Notes: a model not told the origin generated them from the letters alone. Positions 9,127-18,113 are shown, numbered from the stretch's first letter. The stretch is 64,000 nucleotides of DNA from a bacterium (GCA_016124895.1 WGMU01000111.1:1-64000); one strand, 5' to 3'. Translations and numbers: made by a program.

Positions 9127-9579
9127 CTATTCGACGCTGGGAATGATCACGCCGGAGTGCCAGTACTGCCGCAGTTCCCGGACCAGGTAGAGGAACTTTT
9201 CGAGATCAACCGGCTTCGTCATGTAGGCGGCGACGTCGTACTCCTCACTGTGCTGAAAGTCTTCCGCCGACGTCGAGGCGGTAAGAACGACGATCGGCAC
9301 GTTGGCCAGGGCGTCGCTAGCTTTGACTTCCGCGAGGATTTCCCAGCCGTCTTTGCCGGGCAGCCCCAGATCGAGCAGGATCAGGTCCGGTTGCGGCACT
9401 CGGGAGAAGCGGCCACGTCGGAAAATAAAGTCGCTGGCCTCATTGCCATCCGTCAGCCATGTCATTCGATGCTGGACGTTGCCGTTGCGCAAGGCTCCCA
9501 TCGTGATCCGTGCTGCGACCAGACTATCTTCGACGAGCAGAATCTCCATCGGTCGCCCGACCGTTTCGATGTCTGACAT
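9127..9579 (-). CDS. Single-domain response regulator (CheY/Rcp1-like)
   Basis: 150 residues forming one receiver domain. Acidic pocket E17/D18 (LLVEDS), phosphoacceptor D70 in LILLDLGLPGKDGW, T100 in VVLTAST and K122 in MTKPVD are all present, so it should be phosphorylatable. There is no output domain. The longer loop between beta 2 and beta 3 resembles Rcp1-type regulators. AGGAG lies 6 bases before the ATG. It starts 29 bases after the stop of the membrane kinase gene in the same direction, suggesting one transcript. Confidence 0.92.
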   Translation of the reverse strand: MSDIETVGRPMEILLVEDSLVAARITMGALRNGNVQHRMTWLTDGNEASDFIFRRGRFSRVPQPDLILLDLGLPGKDGWEILAEVKASDALANVPIVVLTASTSAEDFQHSEEYDVAAYMTKPVDLEKFLYLVRELRQYWHSGVIIPSVE

Positions 9580-9608
9580 GACTGGCTCCTTTGTACGACT
9601 GCTCCCGA

Positions 9609-11267
9609 TCAGTCAGCCGAATTCGGTTGCTCAGAACCGGATTCGACAGTTCCGTCAGCGGGAGCCGTTTCGGTCGGCTGTGCATCCTTGTTGATGTACT
9701 CATTGAGCCACGGGTAGCCGACTTTGAAGATGAACCAGACAGCTCCGCCCAGCACCGCAGCAACAACAATGAGATACACGATCAGACTGAATCCGCCAAG
9801 CACGTTCTCAGTCAGATTCCGCAGCCAGCGCCAGCGTTTGCGACGTCGATCTTCCTTGTCAATTTTTGCGTACATGTCTTTCATCGAGTCGGCCCGGACA
9901 TTCTCGCTGGTTTTCGCGAGCGTCTTTTTCATCAGGTCCTCGAACTCGCTGTACGCCGCCAGCGGCAGGAATCCTCCGCCGGCATCTTTCTTCTGAGCCT
10001 GTGTTTTCACATCCAGCACTTCCGACAGAATACCCTGCTGAATCTGCCGCGTGGTCATCTCCTTGACCTGAGTGTCGCCCCTGGAGGTCGTATACCGAAC
10101 GAACCAGTTTGATGTGTCTTTTGCGGCGGTTCGTTTCTGCTGCTCCTGAACGTCCTCGGCCGACGTGCGGAACTGCGGCATCGACTGTCCGGCGGTCGTT
10201 GCTCCTCCTGCGAGTGTGGCTCGCGAGCGAGTACGTGATGAACGCGATGGCGTAGCACCGTTTGTGTCCGCAAAACTGAGCACTTCACTTTCCAGCCCCA
10301 GTGATTCCAGATCGGCAATCACTTCGGCACAGGTCGAGTACCTGTGTTTCGCCTCTTTCTGGATCATCCTGTCGATCATCAACTCCAGACGTTCGGGCAC
10401 GCTGGAGTTCAGTTTACGCACGGATTCGTACTGGCCTTTCTCTTTGGCCAGGATCAGTTTCAGCACGCTGTCGCCCGAGAACGGAAGCTTGCCGGTGAGG
10501 AAGTAATAGAAGGTGCAGCCGAGCGCGTAGATGTCGGTTCGCTGGTCGACGTGTTTCGCGTCGCGAGCCTGTTCCGGCGGCATGTACAGCGGCGTGCCCA
10601 GACCAGTGCCGCTTTGCGTCATCGACATATCCTCGTCGTCGAGCGCTTTCGCCAGTCCAAAGTCGGCGACTTTCACGACGCCCTTTTTTGTGACGAGAAT
10701 ATTATCCGGCTTAATGTCGCGATGAATCAGATTCATCTCGTGCGCGTGAGCGAGCGCGTCGGCGCAGGCGAGGATGACATGCACGGCGTCGCCAATACTG
10801 AGTTCCTTCGACGCGTCCATCACGTCCTGCATACTCTGGCCGTCGACATATTCGATGGCGACAAAGTTCAGGCCCTTGTCGGCTTCCGCCGCGTAAACCT
10901 TGACGGCGTTTGGATGATCGATCCTCGCCATTGCGCGAGCTTCGCGCACAAAGCGTTCGACAAATCCCGGCTTCTTCGCGAGTTCTTTCGAGAGAACCTT
11001 CAGCGCGACGAGCCGGTCAAGACTGATCTGCCTGGCGAGATAGACCTCGCCCATGCCACCCTGGCCAAGCTTTTTGACCAGTTGGAAGTCGCCCAGCCGA
11101 ACGACTTTCTTTTTCTTCTGTTCAGCCCCTGCACTCGTTCCCGAGCGGACGGCGCTGCCTTCTGCGCTGGTGCCGTCGCCGCTGTCGCCTTCTGCTCGCC
11201 CTCTGCGAACAGAGCCCCGCTCAGGCACAGCAGTCTCGCCAAAATCGCCGCCGGAAGTACTGCTCAT
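9609..11267 (-). CDS. Membrane Ser/Thr protein kinase with GYF_2-like domain
   Basis: 552 residues. The kinase domain (about 60-320) has LGQGGMGEVYLAR, VALKVL, HRDIKPDNI, VADFGLAK and GTPLYMPPEQ, all catalytic residues intact. It is preceded by an acidic/Ser-rich N-terminal tail of about 50 residues. At about 385-450, NWFVRYTTSRGDTQVKEMT followed by a helical part resembles the GYF_2 domains seen in planctomycete membrane proteins. One transmembrane helix follows at about 500-530 (FSLIVYLIVVAAVLGGAVWFIF), then a short Thr/Pro/Ala-rich tail. Only one TM segment near the C-terminus means the kinase is cytoplasmic with little outside. The response regulator gene follows closely. Confidence 0.92.
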   Translation of the reverse strand: MSSTSGGDFGETAVPERGSVRRGRAEGDSGDGTSAEGSAVRSGTSAGAEQKKKKVVRLGDFQLVKKLGQGGMGEVYLARQISLDRLVALKVLSKELAKKPGFVERFVREARAMARIDHPNAVKVYAAEADKGLNFVAIEYVDGQSMQDVMDASKELSIGDAVHVILACADALAHAHEMNLIHRDIKPDNILVTKKGVVKVADFGLAKALDDEDMSMTQSGTGLGTPLYMPPEQARDAKHVDQRTDIYALGCTFYYFLTGKLPFSGDSVLKLILAKEKGQYESVRKLNSSVPERLELMIDRMIQKEAKHRYSTCAEVIADLESLGLESEVLSFADTNGATPSRSSRTRSRATLAGGATTAGQSMPQFRTSAEDVQEQQKRTAAKDTSNWFVRYTTSRGDTQVKEMTTRQIQQGILSEVLDVKTQAQKKDAGGGFLPLAAYSEFEDLMKKTLAKTSENVRADSMKDMYAKIDKEDRRRKRWRWLRNLTENVLGGFSLIVYLIVVAAVLGGAVWFIFKVGYPWLNEYINKDAQPTETAPADGTVESGSEQPNSAD

Positions 11268-11945
11268 CGCCTGCCGAACCTCTCTCTGGACGAATGCTGC
11301 TGGAATCGGAACTCCGAACAGAAATACAGACCGGCAGGCATGAATCGAAATCCGCCGATGCCTGCGTAGTATGGGGCCGCTTCAGAATCGAGGCAAACCC
11401 CAACGGCAACCCGCCGATCAAACTGCACGTTGAGGATCGGCTTTCTGCAGTGTGCGCATTCCGCGGGCGTGACACTTCGCGGCGCGGAGTCATATAGAAC
11501 AATGATCCACTCGGCGCCGTAACGGGAATTTCGGAACAGGCACCGACTTTGATCACCCGTGATCCGAGGTGACGGGTGGGCAACCTGCCCATGCAGAAAA
11601 ATGAGACGTCTCGAATAGCCGTCGCGAGCGTGCGGACGTCAGGTGACGTCGCTTCCCGGAACCTTCAAACAGACCGGAAAATGCTACGGCGACGGTCTCT
11701 GCCGTGACCGGGATGTCAGACGACTCGACTGCGTTGCGTCTCAGGTCGTCGGGAATCGAAATCTCGAAATGCTCTGCCCGTATTCACGGAAACCGTTTTC
11801 CCTGCGTCGGTCTGCGGCAGCGTGGTGTTTCGTGTCTGGCCGAATGAGTCGATACGATTCGGGTTTCAGCGGCGCGAACTCGCCGCTTCAACCTGCCCTG
11901 GTCGTCTTCCGGAAGCCGACCGTTGACACTTTGCCGGAGCGTGCG
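11268..11945. other. Intergenic region between divergent genes, no convincing gene
   Basis: 678 bases between the membrane kinase (minus) and the small gene at 11946 (plus). An open frame extends upstream of 11946 to 11643, but its first hundred residues are Arg/Ser-rich, low in hydrophobic pattern and unlike the conserved part, so I left it out. An 8-bp inverted repeat GCCTGCCG (11269-11276) / CGGCAGGC (11332-11339) lies just upstream of the kinase start. No RNA gene or clear promoter was recognised. Confidence 0.4.
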
Positions 11946-12257
11946 ATGTCTCGTCGCGAGCCGCCTCTGCCTCCTGCCTCGTTAAAACTTCACGAAGTCG
12001 AGGGCGATCAGCGGCGGTACGTGCCGCATCCGGATCGCTGGGAAGCGCACATCAAAGCGAACGACGGCAGCCGCGAATACTGTTACTTCAAGAACCCGGA
12101 CGAGGACTGGTTCCATCTGCTGCTGCCTGGCGAGATTTACCTGCAGTACGGCGAGACGAAGTTCTGTCTGAATTGCGCAATCCGGTATGGGCATGTGACC
12201 GACGACCGCCTGTACTGGCAGCACGGCGTGCGTCGAAAACACGACCCGCTCATCTGA
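11946..12257 (+). CDS. Small protein of unknown function
   Basis: 103 residues; I do not recognise the family. It is rich in aromatic and charged residues, with ANDGSREYCYFKNPDEDWFHLLLPGEIYLQ and a lone Cys pair region CLNCAIRYGHVTDDRLYW (read as separate pieces). CxxC suggests a possible single metal or disulphide site. I placed the start at the ATG 11946 because GGAG lies 6 bases upstream (11936-11939) and the sequence quality changes there. It ends 28 bases before priA in the same direction, so co-transcription is likely. Confidence 0.6.
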   Translation: MSRREPPLPPASLKLHEVEGDQRRYVPHPDRWEAHIKANDGSREYCYFKNPDEDWFHLLLPGEIYLQYGETKFCLNCAIRYGHVTDDRLYWQHGVRRKHDPLI

Positions 12258-12285
12258 TTCCCGTCCGCCCTGAAAACCGCTCGAC

Positions 12286-14688
12286 ATGACTTCGGACCGT
12301 CCGCGGCAGAAAGCCCTGTTCGCTCCTGAACCCGACCGTCCCGCCTGGGAAATCGCGGTTGAGGAAGATCGCGTGCTGGCGGAAATCGCGATCAACCGGC
12401 CGTTCGAACAGACATTTCACTACCTGATTCCGGAAGCACTGCGCGAACTGCTCGGACCGGGCCAGCGCGTCGAAATCCCGTTCGGTAAGGGTAACCGCAA
12501 CGAGATCGGATTCTGTGTCGGGCTGACGAATCAACCCCTCGCCAATCGCAGGTTGAAGGAGATTTCCGCACTCGTCGATCGCGAGCCGATCGTCGACGAG
12601 CATCTGCTTGAGCTGACGAAGTGGATGGCCGACCGCTATCTGTGTGGCTGGGGTCAGGCGCTGGCGACAGCCATCCCGCTCGGTGTCAGAAAGCAGGCCG
12701 GTACACGCGAGCTGACCTACTTCTCGCTGGCCGGCAACGTTGACGAACTGCTCGAAAACCAGCGTATTCCCGCGAAGCAGGCGGCCATCATCGATTATCT
12801 GCGATCGGTCAGTGAACCCGTTCGCGGTGACGCGATTACCGAGCACGTCGGCTGCAGTCCGGCTCCAATTCATGGCCTGCGGGACAAAGGCATCGTGATT
12901 CAGGTCCGCAGGCGAACGAGCACGTTCGACGCGTCGCTCGGCCACATTGCCCGCGAACCAGACCTCGAACTGAATGCCGATCAGAGACGAGCGCTAGCCT
13001 CAATTGTGTTTCAGCTTAAGACACGACAGGCGAAAACGTTCGTCCTGCACGGGGTCACCGGCAGCGGCAAGACCGAGGTCTACATCCAGGCGATTCGGGA
13101 AGTCGTCAGTTACGGCCGCCAGGCAATCGTCCTCGTCCCGGAAATCAGCCTGACACCGCAGACGATCCGCCGCTTCCGCAGCCGCTTCGATTCCGTCGCC
13201 GTGCTGCACAGTCACCTGACCGATGCCGAACGCCACTGGCACTGGCAGCAGATCGCGAGCGGCGATGTGCAGGTCGTCGTCGGAGCCCGCAGCGCGATTT
13301 TCGCCCCAACGGCACATCTCGGGCTGATCATTATCGACGAGGAGCACGAGAACTCGTTCAAGCAGGACACCGCCCCGCGCTATCACGCCAGAGAAGTCGC
13401 CCGCCATCGCGCCGAACTGTGCGGCATCCCGCTGATCCTCGGCTCCGCGACTCCAACGCTGGAAACCTGGGCGGAAGTCATCGGGACGGGAACGAGTGCG
13501 GAAGGCGGAATACGGAATGCGGAATCAAAAACCCGGAAGCGGGAAACGGACTCGAACGCTGGCATTCCGCATTCCGCATTCCGAACCCCGCATTCAAGTG
13601 CCCTGCTCTCTCTCCCCTGCCGCGTGTCCGGCCTGCCGCTGCCGCCGGTCACGCTTGTCGATATCCGCAACGATCCGCTGTGCTCGAAAGGGCATTCGAT
13701 TGGGCGCGCGTTGCGGACAGGGATTCAGACGGCGCTGAACGACGATGGGCAGGTCATTCTGTTTCTCAATCTGCGGGGTTACTCGCCGACCGTCTGGTGC
13801 CGAAGTTGCGGGTCCGGCGTCAAGTGCCGCGACTGCGACATCACGTACACATTTCACCGCGACCGGAACATCATCCTGTGTCATTGCTGCGGTGCTGAAA
13901 TGCCGCCGCCCCAGACGTGTCCGCAATGTGGAATGCCGGGCATCCGTTACTTTGGCACAGGAACACAGCGGCTCGAACAGGAAGTCATCTCGAAGTTCCC
14001 GAAGCACCGCGTCATTCGGATGGACAGCGACACGATGAAGAAGCGCGGCAGCCACGACGAAGCACTCGAAAAGTTCCGGCACGGCGAGGCACAGATTCTC
14101 GTCGGCACGCAGATGATCGCAAAGGGGCTCGACTTTCCCAACGTGACGCTGGTCGGAGTCGTCGACGCAGACACGGTGCTGCACCAGGCGGACCTGCGGG
14201 CCTCTGAGCGCACATTTCAACTCATCAGCCAGGTGGCCGGGCGGGCTGGTCGCAGCGCACGCGGCGGCCGGGTATTCGTGCAGACCTGCTCCCCGACCGA
14301 CTTCGCCATTCAGAAGTCGGTCACACACGACTTTCTGGGCTTTGCCAAAGGTGAACTCGAAATCCGCCGCGAAATGGATGCGCCGCCGTTTCGCCATTAC
14401 GTCCGAGTGATCCTGCGCGGTCCGCTGGAGGAGGTCGTTCAGTCTGTCGCGCTCGACATGGCCGACGTGCTGCGCGACGTCGTGAAATCCCGCTCGCTCG
14501 ATCTGCGCGTGCTCGGACCAGCGCCGTGTCCGGTCGCGAAGCTGCAGGCGAATTACCGGTTTCATTTTCTGCTGTCCGCACCGAACCTTGACCCCGTGCG
14601 CGAACTGTGGCGCGAGTTGCGTCCGACGCTGCCTCAGGACCGCAATGTTGAATTCGTCGTCGACGTTGACCCGATCAACCTGCGGTAG
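12286..14688 (+). CDS. priA: Primosomal protein N' (replication restart helicase PriA)
   Basis: 800 residues. PriA binds stalled forks and reloads the replicative helicase. The N-terminal DNA-binding part (about 25-130) includes RPFEQTFHYLIPE and MADRYLCGWGQALATAIP. Walker A is HGVTGSGKTEVY (about 255), Walker B/DEEH is LIIIDEEHENSFKQD (about 350), then SATPTLETW. The zinc-binding insert with eight Cys (WCRSCGSGVKCRDC, CHCCGAEM, CPQCGMPG; about 504-551) is complete, followed by GTQMIAKGLDFPNVTLVGV and VAGRAGRSARGG. An unusual 40-residue stretch at about 403-440, encoded by a palindromic repeat, interrupts the helicase domain in frame. The start has no clear Shine-Dalgarno. Confidence 0.95.
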   Translation: MTSDRPRQKALFAPEPDRPAWEIAVEEDRVLAEIAINRPFEQTFHYLIPEALRELLGPGQRVEIPFGKGNRNEIGFCVGLTNQPLANRRLKEISALVDREPIVDEHLLELTKWMADRYLCGWGQALATAIPLGVRKQAGTRELTYFSLAGNVDELLENQRIPAKQAAIIDYLRSVSEPVRGDAITEHVGCSPAPIHGLRDKGIVIQVRRRTSTFDASLGHIAREPDLELNADQRRALASIVFQLKTRQAKTFVLHGVTGSGKTEVYIQAIREVVSYGRQAIVLVPEISLTPQTIRRFRSRFDSVAVLHSHLTDAERHWHWQQIASGDVQVVVGARSAIFAPTAHLGLIIIDEEHENSFKQDTAPRYHAREVARHRAELCGIPLILGSATPTLETWAEVIGTGTSAEGGIRNAESKTRKRETDSNAGIPHSAFRTPHSSALLSLPCRVSGLPLPPVTLVDIRNDPLCSKGHSIGRALRTGIQTALNDDGQVILFLNLRGYSPTVWCRSCGSGVKCRDCDITYTFHRDRNIILCHCCGAEMPPPQTCPQCGMPGIRYFGTGTQRLEQEVISKFPKHRVIRMDSDTMKKRGSHDEALEKFRHGEAQILVGTQMIAKGLDFPNVTLVGVVDADTVLHQADLRASERTFQLISQVAGRAGRSARGGRVFVQTCSPTDFAIQKSVTHDFLGFAKGELEIRREMDAPPFRHYVRVILRGPLEEVVQSVALDMADVLRDVVKSRSLDLRVLGPAPCPVAKLQANYRFHFLLSAPNLDPVRELWRELRPTLPQDRNVEFVVDVDPINLR
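13506..13583. repeat. Small palindromic repeat element inserted in frame within priA
   Basis: The arm at 13506-13525 (CGGAATACGGAATGCGGAAT) is the reverse complement of 13564-13583 with one mismatch in 20. Both arms are built from the heptamer GGAATGC. The loop is about 38 bases. The stretch translates as low-complexity Arg/Asn/Ser/His sequence lacking in other PriA proteins, and the reading frame is kept. Confidence 0.85.
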
Positions 14689-14701
14689 CGTCACCAGTGA
14701 C

Positions 14702-15358
14702 TCAACAGGACAGCGGCGGATTCTGCCGGACACGCAGGCCGTCGACCGTCAACGCACCGGAGGCAAACAGACGGATCGCCTCGGGATAAGCCTCACATTC
14801 CGCCTCGAAGACGCGCGCCGCCAGCATGTCGGCATCGTCGTCGTCGAGCACGGGAACGACCTTCTGCACGATGATCGGGCCGGCGTCGTATTCGTTATTC
14901 GCGAAGTGGACGGTGCAGCCACTGACTCGCGCACCGCGGGTGAGCACGGATTCATGCACACGATGCCCGTGAAAACCTTTGCCGCAGAACGCCGGAATCA
15001 GCGACGGGTGGATGTTCATCACGCGGTGCTCGAAGTCGTCCGGGATCCGGATCAGACTCAGAAAACCGCCGAGGATCACGAGGTCGATGTCCGTGTCGCG
15101 GCAGAGTCCAAAGATACGGTCGCTGAACGCTTCAACGGAATCAAAGTCGCGCCGCGGAACCACTTCACACGGAAGTTCAAGAGCGGCAGCGCGTTCGACG
15201 CCCCTGCAGTCAGAGCGGCTCGCAATGACGAGCGACACTTTCGCCATCAGTTGTTCGGAGCGGATCTTCTCGACCAGATTCAGCAGCGTTGTACCACCAC
15301 CGGAAATCAATACGGCGAGGCGGACGGGGCGATCAAGTTTCGGCAGGTGAGTTGGCAT
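14702..15358 (-). CDS. purN: Phosphoribosylglycinamide formyltransferase (PurN)
   Basis: 218 residues from the ATG at 15356-15358. PurN transfers a formyl group from 10-formyltetrahydrofolate to GAR in purine synthesis. RLAVLISGGGTTLLNLV is the nucleotide-substrate loop, HPSLIPAFCGKGFHG contains the catalytic His and flanking pocket, SGCTVHFANNEYDAGPII contains the catalytic Asp, and the C-terminal AECEAYPEAIRL is typical. The Asn of the usual N-x-H triad is in MNIHPS. The open frame runs 20 codons further upstream, but that extension would make the protein unusually long. It is convergent with priA, whose stop lies 13 bases away. Confidence 0.92.
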   Translation of the reverse strand: MPTHLPKLDRPVRLAVLISGGGTTLLNLVEKIRSEQLMAKVSLVIASRSDCRGVERAAALELPCEVVPRRDFDSVEAFSDRIFGLCRDTDIDLVILGGFLSLIRIPDDFEHRVMNIHPSLIPAFCGKGFHGHRVHESVLTRGARVSGCTVHFANNEYDAGPIIVQKVVPVLDDDDADMLAARVFEAECEAYPEAIRLFASGALTVDGLRVRQNPPLSC

Positions 15359-15435
15359 CAGTTTGGCAGGTGGCAGACAGGTGACGGAACGTGTCTCACG
15401 TTCGGGGCACAATTTCAAAGTGCAGATTTACGAAT

Positions 15436-16341
15436 TCAGTTTTCAGATTTCGGTCTGCGACGTTTCGCCTGACGATGCAGACGTTCGCGGGTTTTGCGGA
15501 TCGGCAGCAGCATTTCGGTCATCGATTGCCAGCGATCGCGCGGGTCGCGTTCGAGTCCCTTCATGATCGTCGCGGCGACTTCCTCGTCGATACCGGGGCA
15601 GCGGTCGCGGAGATCGCGCGGCGGCTGATTGATGTGGTGCAGCACCGACTCCAGGGTCTCGCCCGCATCCCACGGAAGCTCGCGTGTAAACATCTCGAAG
15701 CAGGTCACGGCAAACGAAAAGATGTCAATCCGCTGGTCCGTCTTCTGCCGCTTGATCAGTTCCGGAGCCATATAGTTGGCCGTGCCGGTCCGGTTGCCGG
15801 GGGCCTGAAACGGCGGCGTGTTCGGAACGACCAGTCCGAAATCGATGAGCTTGACTTCCGCGTCCTTTGTGACGACGACGTTCCGCGGACACAGGTCGCG
15901 GTGGATCCAGCCTTCCTTGTGGAAGTACTCGACGGCCTGGCCGAGCTGGATCATGATGCCCAGGCGGTTTTTGCGCAGCAGTTCGTGCTGCATGTCGATC
16001 AGAAAGCTGAGCGATTCGCCCTCAACGTATTCCATGACGAGGAACTGCTCGTCGTTCGTCGAGATGCCGTGCTCCAGCGTGCTGACGATGTTGGGATGCT
16101 TGAGCTGAACGGCGATTTCGCCCTCGGTCGGTTTGTTAAGCTGCGGCGGAAAGCGGGCTTCGAGTTTTTTCGTCCGGACTTTATCGAGCACTTTGAGAAC
16201 AACTTCGCGACCGGATGCGGAATCGCGGGCACGCCAGACTTTCGACATGCTGCCGCTGCCTGCCTGACCGAACATCTGAAACCGTTTCTGAATGTCGGTT
16301 TTGACGACCTTCGGCTGAAACAGCTTTTTCAGAAAGTTCAT
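15436..16341 (-). CDS. Soluble Ser/Thr protein kinase-like protein
   Basis: 301 residues, almost only a kinase domain (about 20-285), no membrane segment. It keeps a glycine-rich loop (FGQAGSGSMSKVWRAR), VVLKVL with the ATP-anchoring Lys, HRD in WIHRDLCPRNVVV, and DFG in KLIDFGLVVPN, followed by GTANYMAPE. In the catalytic loop the Lys normal in Ser/Thr kinases (HRDxKxxN) is replaced: the sequence is HRDLCPRN. The catalytic Asp and Asn remain, so activity is plausible but not certain. The C-terminal tail is Arg/Lys-rich. A dispersed palindromic element separates it from accD upstream. Confidence 0.85.
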   Translation of the reverse strand: MNFLKKLFQPKVVKTDIQKRFQMFGQAGSGSMSKVWRARDSASGREVVLKVLDKVRTKKLEARFPPQLNKPTEGEIAVQLKHPNIVSTLEHGISTNDEQFLVMEYVEGESLSFLIDMQHELLRKNRLGIMIQLGQAVEYFHKEGWIHRDLCPRNVVVTKDAEVKLIDFGLVVPNTPPFQAPGNRTGTANYMAPELIKRQKTDQRIDIFSFAVTCFEMFTRELPWDAGETLESVLHHINQPPRDLRDRCPGIDEEVAATIMKGLERDPRDRWQSMTEMLLPIRKTRERLHRQAKRRRPKSEN

Positions 16342-16383
16342 CGCGGGCGACTCGGCGAGTTAGTTGTCGAAGCAGGCTATCTG

Positions 16384-16500
16384 CAGCGCAAAGGCGCTAA
16401 GCCGCAGAGAATCGCAAAGGAAGAGTGTTTTTTCCAAGCGTAAGAATTCGATTTTTGAGACCTGTCTTTGCGAACTCCGTGCCTCTGCCACTTTGCGCTG
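16384..16500. repeat. Imperfect palindromic element downstream of accD
   Basis: The left arm 16384-16420 (CAGCGCAAAGG...ATCGCAAAGG) is roughly the reverse complement of the right arm 16465-16500 (TCTTTGCG...CTTTGCGCTG). The block fills the gap between the accD stop (16511) and the kinase start (16341). It resembles the common GCAAAG/CTTTGCG-type dispersed palindromes of bacterial genomes. Confidence 0.6.
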
Positions 16501-16510
16501 AGAGTCTGAG

Positions 16511-17362
16511 CTAGCCGCCGCAGTAGTCGATGATGCGGGCGATTTCGCTGCGAAGATTGTGGCGGTGAACGATTCGGTCAACGAATCCGTACTTCAGTAG
16601 AAACTCGCTGGTCTGGAACCCCGGCGGCAGCTTTTCGTTCACCGTTGCCTGAACGACGCGCGGGCCGGCAAAACCGATCAGCGCTTTCGGTTCGGCGAGG
16701 ATGACGTCACCGAGCGCCGCGAAACTGGCGGCGACTCCGCCCATCGTCGGGTTCGTCAGAATCGAGATGTAAAGCCCGCCGGCTTCCCGGAACCTCGCCA
16801 GAGCGGCCGAGGTTTTACCCATCTGCATCAGCGAGAGGATGCCTTCGTGCATCCTCGCCCCGCCGCCTGATCCACTGAGAATGATCAGCGGCAGCTTCAT
16901 TCTGGTGGCCGCTTCAATGGCCCGCGTCAGCTTTTCTCCGACGACCGACCCCATGCTGCCCATGATGAAATTCGAGTCGGTCAGCGCGAAGACCAGCGGG
17001 CGACCGCGCATGTAACCCTTGCCGGCGATGCAGGCCTCTGAGAGCCCGGTGCGTTTCTGCTCGGTCTTGAGCCGTTCGGCGTAAGGCTTCTTGTCGACAA
17101 ATCCCAGCGGATCGGCCGGCTGCAGTTCAGTAAACCATTCCTCGAACGAGTCTGTATCGAGAAGCTGCTGAACGCGGACGCTGCCCGGCACCGTGAAGTG
17201 GTAATCGCACTCCGGGCAGACGTTCTGATTCTCATCGACCGAACGTTGAAACACGGTCGCCTTGCACTCGGGACATTGCGTCCACAGACCTTCGGGAACT
17301 CCACGTTTGGCCATACCCGTCTTCTGCTGCCACGATTCCACATCCGGCTTGACCCGGCTCAT
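16511..17362 (-). CDS. accD: Acetyl-CoA carboxylase carboxyltransferase subunit beta
   Basis: 283 residues, the usual length of AccD. With AccA it transfers the carboxyl group from biotin to acetyl-CoA, making malonyl-CoA for fatty acids. The N-terminal zinc ribbon has C30-x2-C33 (CPEC) and C49-x2-C52 (CPEC). [32 protein letters not shown] and [14 protein letters not shown] are the crotonase-fold substrate-binding segments, and [11 protein letters not shown] is also characteristic. ATG at 17360-17362. accA is not in the window. Confidence 0.97.
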   Translation of the reverse strand: MSRVKPDVESWQQKTGMAKRGVPEGLWTQCPECKATVFQRSVDENQNVCPECDYHFTVPGSVRVQQLLDTDSFEEWFTELQPADPLGFVDKKPYAERLKTEQKRTGLSEACIAGKGYMRGRPLVFALTDSNFIMGSMGSVVGEKLTRAIEAATRMKLPLIILSGSGGGARMHEGILSLMQMGKTSAALARFREAGGLYISILTNPTMGGVAASFAALGDVILAEPKALIGFAGPRVVQATVNEKLPPGFQTSEFLLKYGFVDRIVHRHNLRSEIARIIDYCGG

Positions 17363-17450
17363 TGCAGTACCCGCCTGTTGTTGAAAATCCGCGGTTGCCG
17401 TCTCGTCGTCGAATCAGACTGGCGGTTGCTTCCGTCAATGACTGGAAAAG

Positions 17451-18101
17451 TTACTCGTCGCTGGAATCATCGCCGCTGCCGGCTTTCACGCTCGCGGCGA
17501 GCGGGATCAGGTGGCTCACGCCGACGCGATGCCCGTTCGTCCCGGTGGTTTCGATCACCTCGACCAGGTTGTCGTCGCAGCAACCGAACAGCGATCCGCA
17601 CAGGTCGTCGGGTTCTTCGCCGCGCAGCGTGAAGCTTATGAGACTCGCGAGTGGCTCGGAAGCAACGACGGCAAAGCAGTCGTACTTCCTGAGCGGCTTT
17701 TTGAGCACAGCCGCCAGACGTTCGACGGCGTCGGTCGTCATCTCACCGTTCGGTGGGCAGACGGTTTCCGGAGCGTCTTCCCACTGCCGGAAGACGGAGG
17801 GGAACTTGCGCCGTACCTCGTCAATACACAGCCCCTGCCAGAGGCCCTGATCGACGTTTCGCAGGTCATCTCGTTCCTTGAGTTTGAGATCGAGCGAGCT
17901 GGCGATCTGCGCCGCGACCGACGCGCACGGTTCACACGGTCCAGTCAGGACGGCCTCGACCGGCAGAGTGCGCAGTGCGTCAATGACTTTCGTCAATTGC
18001 GACTGGCCCCGGTCGTTGAGAGGCAGTTCGAGAGAACCCTGAATTCGCTTCTGCTCGTCAAAGTCAGTACACCCTGGGCGAACCAGAACGACTTTGGACA
18101 T
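17451..18101 (-). CDS. Histidine-phosphatase-fold protein with degenerate active site
   Basis: 216 residues. The N-terminal VVLVRPGCTDFDEQKRIQGS, PLNDRGQSQL and NVDQGLWQGL follow the phosphoglycerate mutase/histidine phosphatase family closely. However, the catalytic His of the RHG motif is Pro9 (R8-P9-G10), the second pocket Arg is missing (GPCEPCASVAA), and the second His is Glu149 (VVASEPLASL). Three of the four catalytic-pocket residues are lost, so I expect a non-catalytic binding or regulatory protein. It starts 156 bases upstream of nothing else on the strand than accD (stop 17451, accD start 17362) and follows rpe by 12 bases, suggesting a shared transcript rpe - this gene - accD. Confidence 0.75.
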   Translation of the reverse strand: MSKVVLVRPGCTDFDEQKRIQGSLELPLNDRGQSQLTKVIDALRTLPVEAVLTGPCEPCASVAAQIASSLDLKLKERDDLRNVDQGLWQGLCIDEVRRKFPSVFRQWEDAPETVCPPNGEMTTDAVERLAAVLKKPLRKYDCFAVVASEPLASLISFTLRGEEPDDLCGSLFGCCDDNLVEVIETTGTNGHRVGVSHLIPLAASVKAGSGDDSSDE

Positions 18102-18113
18102 TAACTTGTCTCG

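Noticed and set aside
11643-11945. N-terminal extension of the small gene at 11946
   Set aside because: The extra hundred residues are unlike the rest, and a GGAG sits at the right distance before the internal ATG.
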